Of a DNA stretch of 64,000 nt, positions 21,447 through 32,687 are shown piece by piece (positions within the stretch are counted from its first letter, which is position 1; every line of letters begins with the position of its first letter). Both the position numbers and the translations under genes were made by a program. The stretch is from Morinoia aosen (Eukaryota; Arthropoda; Malacostraca; Amphipoda; Talitridae): contig CM059564.1 in assembly GCA_030386875.1 (NCBI GenBank), forward strand, positions 42,180,075 to 42,244,074. Reading direction: 5' to 3'. The notes below the pieces were generated by a model. The model was not told where the DNA came from. It saw nothing but the letters and a program-made list of their open reading frames with translations, and did no database searches.

Positions 21447-23249
21447 GGAATGAAAATGTGAATTTGAAACAACGCAGTGCTCACGAGAATGAGTCACGTT
21501 CAGAACTCACCCAACTCCTCCGTAATTCGACAGAGCTCAGGCACTGCTCGATGAGATGGAATTGAAAATACTTGTTGTGGTCCAACTGTTGGTCTAATTG
21601 GTGTTGCGGAGGCTCCAGAAGCCAGGATTGCGTTGAAAAATGTCGTCCACAAACTCCAAAGCAGAGCCCGCAGGCAGTCGGCACTAAAATAACCTATCAA
21701 AATGCATGGCCTGGGAGATGAGCTGAGGAGCTGCGCCACAAGGTGTCAGAATCACGCAACACTACACAACTCACACCACCAAATTCCACAGTATAATTAG
21801 AGCTTTCGTTGTAGCATGGTTACGAGACTTTTAAAACTAAAATTGCAATGACATAATAGCTTACAATTATTAGTTTCAACTATCACTGCCAATAACCGGA
21901 AACTTGCACGAGGCGTTTAGTGGATCATCAAACTATGAGAAGTGACTACATATTATTGTATATTTGTGCAAAATTTGGCAACATTAGACGTACAGTAAAT
22001 CTTTCATGATAGAGATTCACGAACAAAATTTTTGATGAAAGTTTGAAGAATAGTATTGATCATTTAAATTATAGAGCTATAATAAAAGTTCTCATAACGC
22101 TTAGGAAATTCTTTGCTCGGATTACTCAACATATTTCTGAATATCTAGTCAAAAAAGCTTTTTAAATCGAATTCAGTACTGAAGCACTTACGCGGACACA
22201 CCAAGTGTAGACTGGCCAACACGTGAAGCTAAGCTGCTCAGAACTACACGAGTGCACTAGAACATTTGGGTCACCACATCGCGTCAAAATAGAGCATAAA
22301 ATTGGGAAGCCAGGAAAGATTTCTGAATACATGCATGTTTAAGGATCGGTGAGCAGCTTCGAAAAGATCATGCTTTATGCAACAAAATCTACAAAAATTG
22401 AAGAGTGAAATTACGAAATCGATACGAAATTCAAGGGCTGAACTTAAAAATCTGTGAAAAATTCAAGCGTTGAAATAACAAAATCCGTGAAATAGCGCTG
22501 CCACTTTATCAGTCATGGCGACGTCAAGGGAAAACAATCATCGAGTTCGGGAATGGAAATAGGAGGAATATCAATTCACGTTGGCATTCTAAAGTACAAA
22601 ACTTGGGATGAGTTGCGAGTGGGAGAGTAGCCGTTCAGGGACCAAAAATGCGAAGCGACCTGCTGCAAAATGCGGCGAAGGCAAATGAAAGTTCCCCGGG
22701 TGTAAGTGGGGGAACCAAAGGCCAATAGAATACCATTAAAGTACTTAAATAAATGCAGACCCAGTGGTAGGACATTGCATGCACGGAAAAGAATGAACAC
22801 TCCCTGAGTGGAAAGGGGATGAAGTCTACGGATATTGACACGAACATTTCAATACCTTTTGTAGGCCACATTTTAAACAATTTATACAATTTATTTACCA
22901 CAGGAGATACAGAGGAGAATGTTTCTAAAGTCTAGTACAATGGTCAAATTTGAATATAGCTACCTGTGCGCCCGAATAAGTTCAGCGACTTCTGGGGAAT
23001 CCTACCATCAACGTTATTCTAAGGTGCACAATAATGTTTAACCTAAATCACTTAACATAGTTTTGCATTAGACTGATCAGTGAGATAATTTACTCGATTT
23101 TAGATATTTCATTTTATAATATAGGTTATATGGACTATATTTAACAGTATATTCGATAAACGATTCAACAGCAGACTGAAGATCGGCGATATTACCCATG
23201 GCAAATTACATTATTGGAAACAGTCATGGAGGAGGCAAGATGTGAATTG
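21447..23249. other. Anonymous AT-rich DNA
   Basis: The words GAAATTACGAAATC, GAAATTCAAGGGCTGAA and GAAATAACAAAATCCGTGAA recur loosely at 22400-22495. The minus open frame 22901-22635 is not recognisable. 23050-23249 may be the 3' untranslated part of the CR1-like element. Confidence 0.5.
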
Positions 23250-24850
23250 GTGATCTTACACGACTAGTGTTCTGACAGGAAGTGAGACTCAAGATGTTTT
23301 TTGAATAATTTGTAAGAATTACTTTCACGGATCTCCGCAGGTATTGAGTTCCAAGTTTTAGTTCCAACGAAGAGGCTACTGTGTTGCGATCTGGCCTTTG
23401 AATAATAAGGAAACAAGAATTTACTTCTATTTCGGGTTAAATGGTCGTGATGACCAGTTTTAGCAGTTAATAATTGTTTTAGGCTATTGTCGCCATCATT
23501 TGTTAATGTTTTGTAAATGAAATTGCAAATGGAGATTTTGTAGAGATCCGAAAGTTTACGTATTTGTAAATTTTTGAATGAATCATTTGTGTGAGTATTA
23601 TATTCTAGATTCTTTACCGCTCTGATGGCTCTTTTTTGCAGAGTAAAAATTATATTGGTTTTATTTTTATCAGTTCCGTGCCATGTTTCTATTCCGTATT
23701 GCAAGTATGGTGAAATGAGCGCTCTGTAGAGCATTTGTAAAGCTGTTTCAGGCAGGTAATTTCCAACTTTATTCAGGAGTCAGATGGATTTTGATAATTT
23801 AGAATATGAGCGATGCGCTTTAAAGGTCAGATGTTTATCTATTATGATGCCCAGAAACTTGCATAAGTTTGTTTCTTCGATTTCACCTCCGCCAATTCTT
23901 ATGCGTGGGAGAGATATATTTTTCTTGTATGAGAATGTCATATATCTCGTTTTATCGATATTGAGGCTTATTTTATTAGCTTTAAGCCACAATGGAACTA
24001 TTTGGAGTTCATTATTTATACTCTCCGCAATCATAGCGGGATTTTGGTTCAGAAGGACCGCAGAAAGCGTGCAGAAACTGTCATCGGCAAAGAGTATGAA
24101 TTTGAAAAATGATTTAGATTTGATATCATTTATAAATATCAGAAACAGGAGAGGCCTAAGGACAGACTTTTGTGGAACTCTAAGGCTAATTTTTTGAGGG
24201 TCTGATTTTGCGTCGTCAATGTCAACGTATTGCTTCCGATTTGTTAGGTATGATCTGAACCTATCATGGGCAATTCCTCGAATGCCATAACAGTGTAGTT
24301 TCGAGAGAAATATCTTATGGTCCACGCATTCGAATGCATTTCGAAAGTCAAGAAATACGGAGAAAACAAGCTTTCCTTCATCTATATTAGAGTAAAGGTA
24401 CTGTAAATGATTTAATACAGCTTGTGTCGTTGATTTTTTAGAACGAAAACCGTATTGTCTGTCGTAGAGAAAAGATTTCTGTTTAAAATACGAATACACT
24501 TTTTATACACGATTTTTTCAAATAGTTTGCTAATAATTGGCAGTACAGAGATAGGTCTATAATTATTAATGCAACTTTTATAACCATTTTCAAAAATAGG
24601 GGTCACTCTGGCAGTTTTGAGAGAGTCGGGGAAGATACCTTGAGAAAGTGAATGGTTGATAATATTAGATATGCACGGTGCTATTATATCAGCTATAGCC
24701 TTAATAACTTTATCTGAGAATGTATTTAATCCATTTGATTTATTTTTCAATTTGTTTATACACCTAATTACATCGGAGAGATTAGTTGACGTGAAAAAGA
24801 AACAGTTGTGTTCCCGAACATGAAAAAGGAAGCGGTAACATTGATCGCCC
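23250..24850 (-). mobile_element. CR1/Jockey-like LINE reverse transcriptase, 5'-truncated and decayed
   Basis: On the minus strand the fragments join into one reverse transcriptase. At 24830-24500: TSTNLSDVIRCINKLKNKSN, INNYRPISVLPIISKLFEKI. At 24499-23780: YGFRSKKSTTQAVLNH, motif A LDFRNAFECVDH, motif B-like VPQKSVLRPLLFLIFIND (family: PQGSVLGPLLFL), motif C FADDS, WLKANKISLNIDKT, CKFLGIIIDKHL. At 23734-23264: LISPYLQYGIETW, LQKRAIRAV, TKTWNSIPAEIRES. Damage: a frameshift at an A-run near 24505, one in-frame stop at 23782-23780, and G-to-K and G-to-R changes in motif B. The endonuclease and ORF1 are absent. The order YRPISVL, YGFR, FADD, then a C-terminal LQKRAIR block is typical of CR1-clade LINEs. 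It is inactive. Confidence 0.9.
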
Positions 24851-25228
24851 GGTAAAACTCGAAAAAATGCCGCACATAATGATAGTACAAGAGAATATTT
24901 AACGAAGTGTTTTACAAAAATGAATCAGCATTTGGTGTTGCTTCTCATACAAATGAGCTGTAGCGTATTCTTGTTTAGTTCTTTCTTCTTGAATTATGAA
25001 GGTATTTCTCGCGATGTCGAGAGGGAAGCGAGTCTCGTAAACTTCAAGTATTTCAGTTTTGAATGAATATTAACATACAACCTTGAAACAAATTCCCAAT
25101 GACGGCCTTTGAACGGATTGACCTAAATGTTATAGCCCGTTCACACCCTATTATTCTATCCCCCTTAATGTACAAAATACTTGTAGTCTCCCGTCACAAG
25201 TTTAATTTCACATAATTTTTTTTTCTTT
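24851..25228. other. Anonymous AT-rich DNA
   Basis: Nothing seen upstream of the truncated LINE. Confidence 0.55.
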
Positions 25229-25425
25229 CATTCAAACCACTTGTCCTAAACACAAATACAGTTTCTCAACACGAGCTAAATTTCAACTCATTTTCTACAT
25301 GTTCCCCTTGCATTCAAACCATTTCTCCAAAACACAACAGATACAGTTTCTCATGTATTAAATTTCAACTCATTTTCTACATGTTCCCCTTGCATTCAAG
25401 CCATTTATCCCTAACAAAACAGAAG
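25229..25425. repeat. 82 bp tandem repeat, 2.4 units
   Basis: Units start CATTCAAaCCA at 25229, 25311 and 25393. They share AATACAGTTTCTCA / AGATACAGTTTCTCA and ATTTCAACTCATTTTCTACA followed by TGTTCCCCTTG. Confidence 0.9.
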
Positions 25426-28340
25426 ACGAGAATAAAGGCCAGGTGAGATTAGGGGACACGGAAGACATTCCCCTCAGACGACGGATAATTCATGAGGTAC
25501 TCGAGAGCGTCGTTTCTCGAGAGGAGCGCCGCCAAAAACAAGCGTCATTACACAACAAATGTTCTGGTGCTCTGCCGAATTTTGGTGCCAGCACGCGAGC
25601 CACGGGCAAAAACAAAGCAATTAAGGAAGACCATTGGTCTTGTATCTGCTGCTCAGCCGTGCTTCCTTCGTGTCAATGGCTCGATGGAAGCGGAATTCAA
25701 ATATTGAAGATCAATGTCTGAGTTTATTGAACTGCTTTGAATGGAGGCTGCTGAATGGAAACACTTGATTTGAGAGCTGAAATCAAGTAATGAATTTCGC
25801 GGATTTGGCGAATGAGGTGAGTGACAGAGCACAACTTCTTTGATAGGTGAGGTCAGTGACACTCTTGTTTAGGCTACTACTGAGATCAATGAACGAGGAG
25901 GATTCCTGTTTAGAACACTGAGGTCATTGAACAAAATACCTGCTCTGACAAATGAATTCGATTAACGAGCCCACCAGTTCAGACAACTGAGGGCAGTGTC
26001 CAACAGACACACATTTTAACCAGAATTACGTACGGAAGATAAACGCTTCTGATGCAAGCAAAACCACCTTGAGTTCTCTACCGATTAGCTGAATTCAAAG
26101 TCTAGGAAATTAACGACCAACCGTTAATCAGGCTAATCTCATGCAGTGGATTTTAAAAATCAAGAGCAGAACGCAGGGAGGCGGACCAGTCTCTTTGATG
26201 GTAGGGCACAGCAGGGCATTGAGCGGCAAAAGAATTCATGGCAAACACACATCGATCGTTCGGAAAACATGTTTGTTCGAACGCAATGACCACGGACAAG
26301 TAAAATTTGTCTTCAAAGCTAGACAATAATAGAAATGATTCTCTATAACTGATTGGCAAGTCGTCTCCAAAACTGGTGATTCTCAGGAGCACTACGAAAA
26401 TGTCGGTTGAAAATTTGAAACACTTGAAGATTTATGTGCATAATAGCTTCGAATAGCTTAGGGTTAAAATTCATATCATTTAGCTCATTGAAAGCGGTAG
26501 ACTGCCATTTTATAGGATGCTTTATTCCAATCAAATCTGATACGTATCTTGTACATTGGTTCTTCAAGAGCTTTATAACTTAAACAAGGACGCGATAACG
26601 GTTACACCTCCGGTCAAGCCGGCACACTGTTACGACACCTGTGTAGAGCTGGGCAAGTGCTCCCTGAATAGGTGAGTTCAACACGCTCAGGAAACCTCCG
26701 TTTCGATGGAGACCTTGCCCCGTTAATGAAGCGTTCTAAAAATGCAACAGCATTGTTCGAGGCCTGAGTTCAGCGGAAAGAAAAGTGCACAAAAACGATA
26801 CGAGTGGTGCTTGCTTGGAGCGAGTCAGAGGCGGTCTGTCGTTCTTTTCAATTAGGAAAGGAAATTGGGTGCGACTCGAGTAGGGAAACTCTTGTCGTGA
26901 CACTCATCCCCAATGGGGAAGAGGAGGAAAGTGGCAACCCGAGGCGGTAACTCGAGCTCGCCCACAGCTCTCGATTGTACCGACGGCTGGCAATAAAAGA
27001 TTGGAGCGCTCCCCAAGTCGCAGTTTCTCACGCTATTCTATAAAAAACAGATGAGGAACAGGAAGATAAAAGCAGTTGGTGCGGACCTGCAATGAATTTT
27101 AAATGTAACGATGTAACAGTATCAGTGTAGTTCAAATTGTGTAGACACTGGTTAGTTGAATGGGCTATTACTTGTGCTTAGTAGACATAAATAGCACATT
27201 GGTAAGTAGACAAGAATGAATCACCGCGATGTTATATTTGGTACACGAGAAGCGTAAACACAACCAAAGATCCAGTGAAAGATTAAGAAATGAAAATTAC
27301 ATTGCATACATTAACTGATAATACAGCAAAAACGTAGTTTCACCGAAAAAAATATATTACCTTTTTATATTAATCATTCAAAGAAAGAAATACTGTTACT
27401 TAACTTGAACTAAGTATGAAGCTGAAGTGTTTTTGCAATCGCATTCAATGCGCGAATAGAGACTTATGCCTCCAAGAAACATCGGTTTAGCAGGAAAAAT
27501 GGTCCGATTTACCTTTGTTTGTCCTTCGTTGCGGAACTTCATGAATTCTTACTCACAAATCTTAGATACAATCGGGATGTTAGTACTTTTAATTGGAGCA
27601 AGTCGTAATGTTTTGGACTAGGACTTTATTTTGTTATCTCTAGTTTTCAGGAGTACGTATCATAAACGATAAACTTGCTTCCTAAAAACGGTGGACAGAA
27701 ATCCAAGTAAACCAATGCTGGTTCACAAAAGCCAATGCGACGCGTGCCTTGTTAATGAAAATACGATGTACTAAAATCTCTTTCGACGGATCGCACGAAC
27801 TTTACAAGTTACCACCACTCAAGACATCAATGCACGACAGAGATCACGTAAAGGCTGGGCAGTGCCCAGAGATATAAACCTGACACCGCACATTCAATTC
27901 AGGCTTCACGATTCTATTTAGGGTACCATGATTGAAGATACTCGAAGATCGCAGGTTTATCATAAGGGAAACAGCGGCCGGCCACCAAGTGAGCGTCAGT
28001 CGAGGTGTCCGCGTTCCAGTTTCACGAGTCACGGACGCAGGGCGAAGAAGCGTCCAGCGGCGCATAAAAGGGACCTCCAGGCATCCCATCGAACATAAAA
28101 TTTAGCGCGAGCCCTAAAATTACGAGCTCTTTTTCTGGTGCTCTTCGAGCGACGGAAGGGACCTGAAACGTTACTTAATTCGAGAAAAAAGTTTTTTCCA
28201 GCGAAAATGTCCACATCCATTGCTGAGAGGCGTCTAGTTTTTAGAGTGAGCAAGTACGTGAGACATACGTGATCATTTTTTGAAATATCTCACTGACGTA
28301 CGATGAAAATTTTTGAAGTGAGGCGAGATGAAAAGATTAC
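25426..28340. other. Anonymous DNA with several GC-balanced patches
   Basis: Patches at about 25440-25690, 26600-27000 and 27950-28250 are more complex and GC-richer than their surroundings. They carry only short open frames (plus 25443-25721; minus 28089-27844) without recognisable domains. Possible conserved non-coding elements. Confidence 0.4.
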
Positions 28341-28600
28341 AAGGTATTTGATGAATTACATTTGATGACATCAAATGTGATGGCATAACATTTGGTGCCG
28401 TTAAATTGTGTGTGGTAATATCTGATATAAAACTAAATGAGATAACATTTGATGGCACAAGGTTAGATAAAATTTGGCGACATAAAATTTAATGGAACAA
28501 CATTTGATGAGATACCATTTGATGCCATAAAATTCAATGGAATAACATTTTACGTCAAAAAATTTGACGGCAAAATATTTGAAGGTGTAACAGTACATGA
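28341..28600. repeat. Degenerate ~20-23 bp tandem repeat
   Basis: Variants of AACATTTGATGgCATAAaATT recur irregularly about ten to twelve times (for example ATAACATTTGATGGCACAAG, ACAACATTTGATGAGATACC, ATAACATTTTACGTCAAAAA). It lies about 150 bp from the large 16-bp array, is unrelated in sequence and is far more decayed. Confidence 0.75.
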
Positions 28601-28760
28601 TGAGTGGACGAAATCGTGACAAGGGATCAACTCACGCCGACCACCAGGACAAGCTTCACACGACCAGATAGACTGTACATGGCTGATATAACGTGACACT
28701 GTACTTTTGTGGTTGACATTACGCGGTAGACAACCTGACAATTGGCCCGGGTAGCAAGGT

Positions 28761-31302
28761 GGCGAGATGACAGGAGGGCGAGATGACAAGAGGGCGAGAT
28801 GACAAGAGGGCGAGATGACAAGAGGGCGAGATGACAAGAGGGCGAGATGACAAGAGGGCGAGATGACAAGAGGGCGAGATGACAAGAGGGCGAGATGACA
28901 AGAGGGCGAGATGACAAGAGGGCGAGATGACAAGAGGGCGAGATGACAAGAGGGCGAGATGACAAGAGGGCGAGATGACAAGAGGGCGAGATGACAAGAG
29001 GGCGAGATGACAAGAGGGCGAGATGACAAGAGGGCGAGATGACAAGAGGGCGAGATGACAAGAGGGCGAGATGACAAGAGGGCGAGATGACAAGAGGGCG
29101 AGATGACAAGAGGGCGAGATGACAAGAGGGCGAGATGACAAGAGGGCGAGATGACAAGAGGGCGAGATGACAAGAGGGCGAGATGACAAGAGGGCGAGAT
29201 GACAAGAGGGCGAGATGACAAGAGGGCGAGATGACAAGAGGGCGAGATGACAAGAGGGCGAGATGACAAGAGGGCGAGATGACAAGAGGGCGAGATGACA
29301 AGAGGGCGAGATGACAAGAGGGCGAAATGACAAGAGGGCGAGATGACAAAAGGGCGAAATGACAAAAGGGCGAGATGACAAGAGGGCGAGATGACAAGAG
29401 GGCGAGATGACAAGAGGGCGAGATGGCGAGAAGGCGAGATGACGAGAAGGCGAGATGACGAGAGGGCGAGATGACGAGAAGGCGAGATGACGAGAAGGCG
29501 AGATGACGAGAAGGCGAGATGACGAGAAGGCGAGATGACGAGAGGGCGAGAGGGCGAGAGGGCGAGATGACGAGAGGGCGAGATGACAAGAGGGCGAAAT
29601 GACAAGAGGGCGAGATGACAAGAGGGCGAGATGACAAGAGGGCGAGATGACAAGAGGGCGAGATGACGAGAGGGCGAGATGACAAGAGGGCGAAATGACA
29701 AGAGGGCGAGATGACAAGAGGGCGAGATGACAAGAGGGCGAGATGACGAGAGGGCGAGATGACAAGAGGGCGAAATGACAAGAGGGCGAGATGACAAGAG
29801 GGCGAGATGACAAGAGGGCGAGATGACAAGAGGGCGAGATGACAAGAGGGCGAGATGACAAGAGGGCGAGATGACAAGAGGGCGAGATGACAAGAGGGCG
29901 AGATGACAAGATGGCGAGATGACAAGAGGGCGAGATGACAAGAGGGCGAGATGACGAGAATGCGAGATGACGAGAAGGCGAGATGACGAGAAGGCGAGAT
30001 GACAAGAGAGCGAGATGACAAGAGAGCGAGATGACGAGAAGGCGAGATGACGAGAAGGCGAGATGACGAGAAGGCGAGATGACGAGAAGGCGAGATGACG
30101 AGAAGGCGAGATGACGAGAAGGCGAGATGACGAGAAGGCGAGATGACGAGAAGGCGAGATGACGAGAAGGCGAGATGACGAGACGGCGAGATGACGAGAA
30201 GGCGAGATGACAAGAGGGCGAGATGACGAGAAGGCGAGATGACGAGAAGGCGAGATGACAAGAGGGCGAGATGACAAGAGGGCGAGATGACAAGAGGGCG
30301 AGATGACAAGAGGGCGAGATGACAAGAGGGCGAGATGACAAGAGGGCGAGATGACAAGAGGGCGAGATGACAAGAGGGCGAGATGACAAGAGGGCGAGAT
30401 GACAAGAGGGCGAGATGACAAGAGGGCGAGATGACAAGAGGGCGAGATGACGAGAAGGCGAGATGACGAGAAGGCGAGATGACAAGAGGGCGAGATGACA
30501 AGAGGGCGAGATGACAAGAGGGCGAGATGACAAGAGGGCGAGATGACAAGAGGGCGAGATGACAAGAGGGCGAGATGACAAGAGGGCGAGATGACAAGAG
30601 GGCGAGATGACAAGAGGGCGAGATGACAAGAGGGCGAGATGACAAGAGGGCGAGATGACAAGAGGGCGAGATGACAAGAGGGCGAGATGACAAGAGGGCG
30701 AGATGACAAGAGGGCGAGATGACAAGAGGGCGAGATGACAAGAGGGCGAGATGACAAGAGGGCGAGATGACAAGAGGGCGAGATGACAAGAGGGCGAGAT
30801 GACAAGAGGGCGAGATGACAAGAGGGCGAGATGACAAGAGGGCGAGATGACAAGAGGGCGAGATGACAAGAGGGCGAGATGACAAGAGGGCGAGATGACA
30901 AGAGGGCGAGATGACAAGAGGGCGAGATGACAAGAGGGCGAGATGACAAGAGGGCGAGATGACAAGAGGGCGAGATGACAAGAGGGCGAGATGACAAGAG
31001 GGCGAGATGACAAGAGGGCGAGATGACAAGAGGGCGAGATGACAAGAGGGCGAGATGACAAGAGGGCGAGATGACAAGAGGGCGAGATGACAAGAGGGCG
31101 AGATGACAAGAGGGCGAGATGACAAGAGGGCGAGATGACAAGAGGGCGAGATGACAAGAGGGCGAGATGACAAGAGGGCGAGATGACAAGAGGGCGAGAT
31201 GACAAGAGGGCGAGATGACAAGAGGGCGAGATGACAAGAGGGCGAGATGACAAGAGGGCGAGATGACAAGAGGGCGAGATGACAAGAGGGCAAGATTACA
31301 AG
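28761..31302. repeat. 2.5 kb satellite of a 16-bp unit, about 158 copies
   Basis: The unit is GAGGGCGAGATGACAA. About 34 essentially identical units fill 28780-29322 and about 50 fill 30478-31290. Between them lies a mixed block with GACGAGAAGGCGAGAT, GACAAGAGGGCGAAAT and similar variants. Within it, GAAAT variants near 29598, 29694 and 29774 are spaced by whole units (96 and 80 bp), hinting at higher-order copying. On the minus strand the unit contains no stop in any register, so all three minus frames are open for 840-910 codons, reading a 16-residue Ser/Leu/Pro/His/Cys peptide. These are not genes. The plus strand has TGA in every unit. Confidence 0.98.
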
Positions 31303-32458
31303 ATGGTGTGGTGTCACAAAAGGTGTTGTTTTCATGCGCTGTTCCCTGCGCATGTAAAAAGCGAGCTAGAAAATAACACGAACAAATGAGAAAGAAAACA
31401 TGGCGAAAAGGCCATCAAGACAGAAAGAATCAAAGTGGTCACGAAAACTGGAAGTCCCCAAGACCTATCCACAGCTGAGGTAATCTATCAGTGTCACTCC
31501 TGATCCCCATAACATAGGATAGGCAAACCTATCTAACGTGAACTTATTGCCTATCCTGATGAAGCTGAAAGCTACATAGAGTTGGTCGGACAAAACGCGT
31601 GCCGTCTGAAGTCCATAAAGAGTTTTATTCTTCTGAAGCTCAACGAGAGTTGTTTTTAATTCACTTAGTGCATTGCGAGTTGACTAAAATTGGACTGTAT
31701 AGGATGTGTTTACAGAGCAAGTTTACAGAATGTAGGCTCAGGTTAAAAACATATGAATATTGCATAAAATTCGCATTAACGGCATTAATCTGACATAACG
31801 ATGGACGAAGTCGTTTCAAGAGACTGATTGTTTCATCTGATTGTTTCTGATAACAGAAGCACAGCAGTGGCTCATTGCAGGCCTCGGTCGAAACATTGAA
31901 GGTTAAAATAAGGCTATCGATCGCACTGCGAAACAAAAACTCCAATTTCTAACGAATGAAAAAAACAAAAACAGAGATAATAGGATCCATTCAACTAGAT
32001 AGTGGAAGGCTTTCACAACAAGGTTCTTCAGTCACACCAACATCAAAAGACGGATTCCCTCTCACAGAAAAGTATGGCACGTCGCCATATGCCGGTCTAC
32101 AGGCTTTAGCCCACTCCGACAACCAGCAGAGCAGTTCTGGAAACAAAGTTTGGATACACCATGGCTCTCTCACCCGTCGTGTGACATGATATACGAGTGG
32201 CTCGCAGCATTCGCTCCAGTTACGAATACATTAGTAGTGAGGTCTTGACTGAGACAGCGAATGATGTCTTGTCTGTTGGTGTAAGAAGGATACCGTGCCA
32301 AATAAGAATTGTACGACAAAATTAATGGTTAAAGCAAACAATGACTTAGAAACACGGCTCCATAGTATTGAAGGATTTCATTGAAAAGAATGTGCGTATT
32401 TTGAAGACAGGTTGAGTAGGGTATAATTGGTGTTCCACATACATATGTGCTTGATTAC
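31303..32458. other. Anonymous DNA
   Basis: Open frames such as plus 31956-32189 and minus 31945-31661 show no domain. Nothing else seen. Confidence 0.5.
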
Positions 32459-32687
32459 TTAACACTTTGACTGCGACTACTAAATATTAAGTTCAATGCC
32501 AAACTCAAATTTAGAGTTAATTGTAGTAAAATATTTTGAAAAAAGCAAACATGAACTGGATCGTGACTTCATTCAGCTTTGATTAAGTATTGGTGAAAAT
32601 TGAGTTTGCGACTGCTAGTTGGTCAGTAGCATTAGGCAAATTGCCTCCGTGTACCACCGGTGGCGCACGTCGCAGTCAAAGTGTTAA
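32459..32687. mobile_element. piggyBac-like MITE (copy 1), perfect terminal repeats
   Basis: TTAA at 32459-32462 and 32684-32687. The left terminus TTAACACTTTGACTGCGAC and right terminus GTCGCAGTCAAAGTGTTAA are perfect 19-bp inverted repeats, including the TTAA. Internally it shares AAGTTCAATGCCAAACTCAA and ATTTAGAGT with the inner copy at 21092-21321, and a CCACCGGTGG palindrome near the right end. At 229 bp it is non-coding. It is the best preserved termini in the window. Confidence 0.9.

Noticed and set aside
28761..31302. CRISPR-like array
   Set aside because: Direct 16-bp units with no spacers, in a eukaryotic context.
28550..31353. Three minus-strand open frames of 844-911 codons
   Set aside because: They are three registers of one stop-free 16-bp satellite unit; no start context, splice sites or non-repeat domain.
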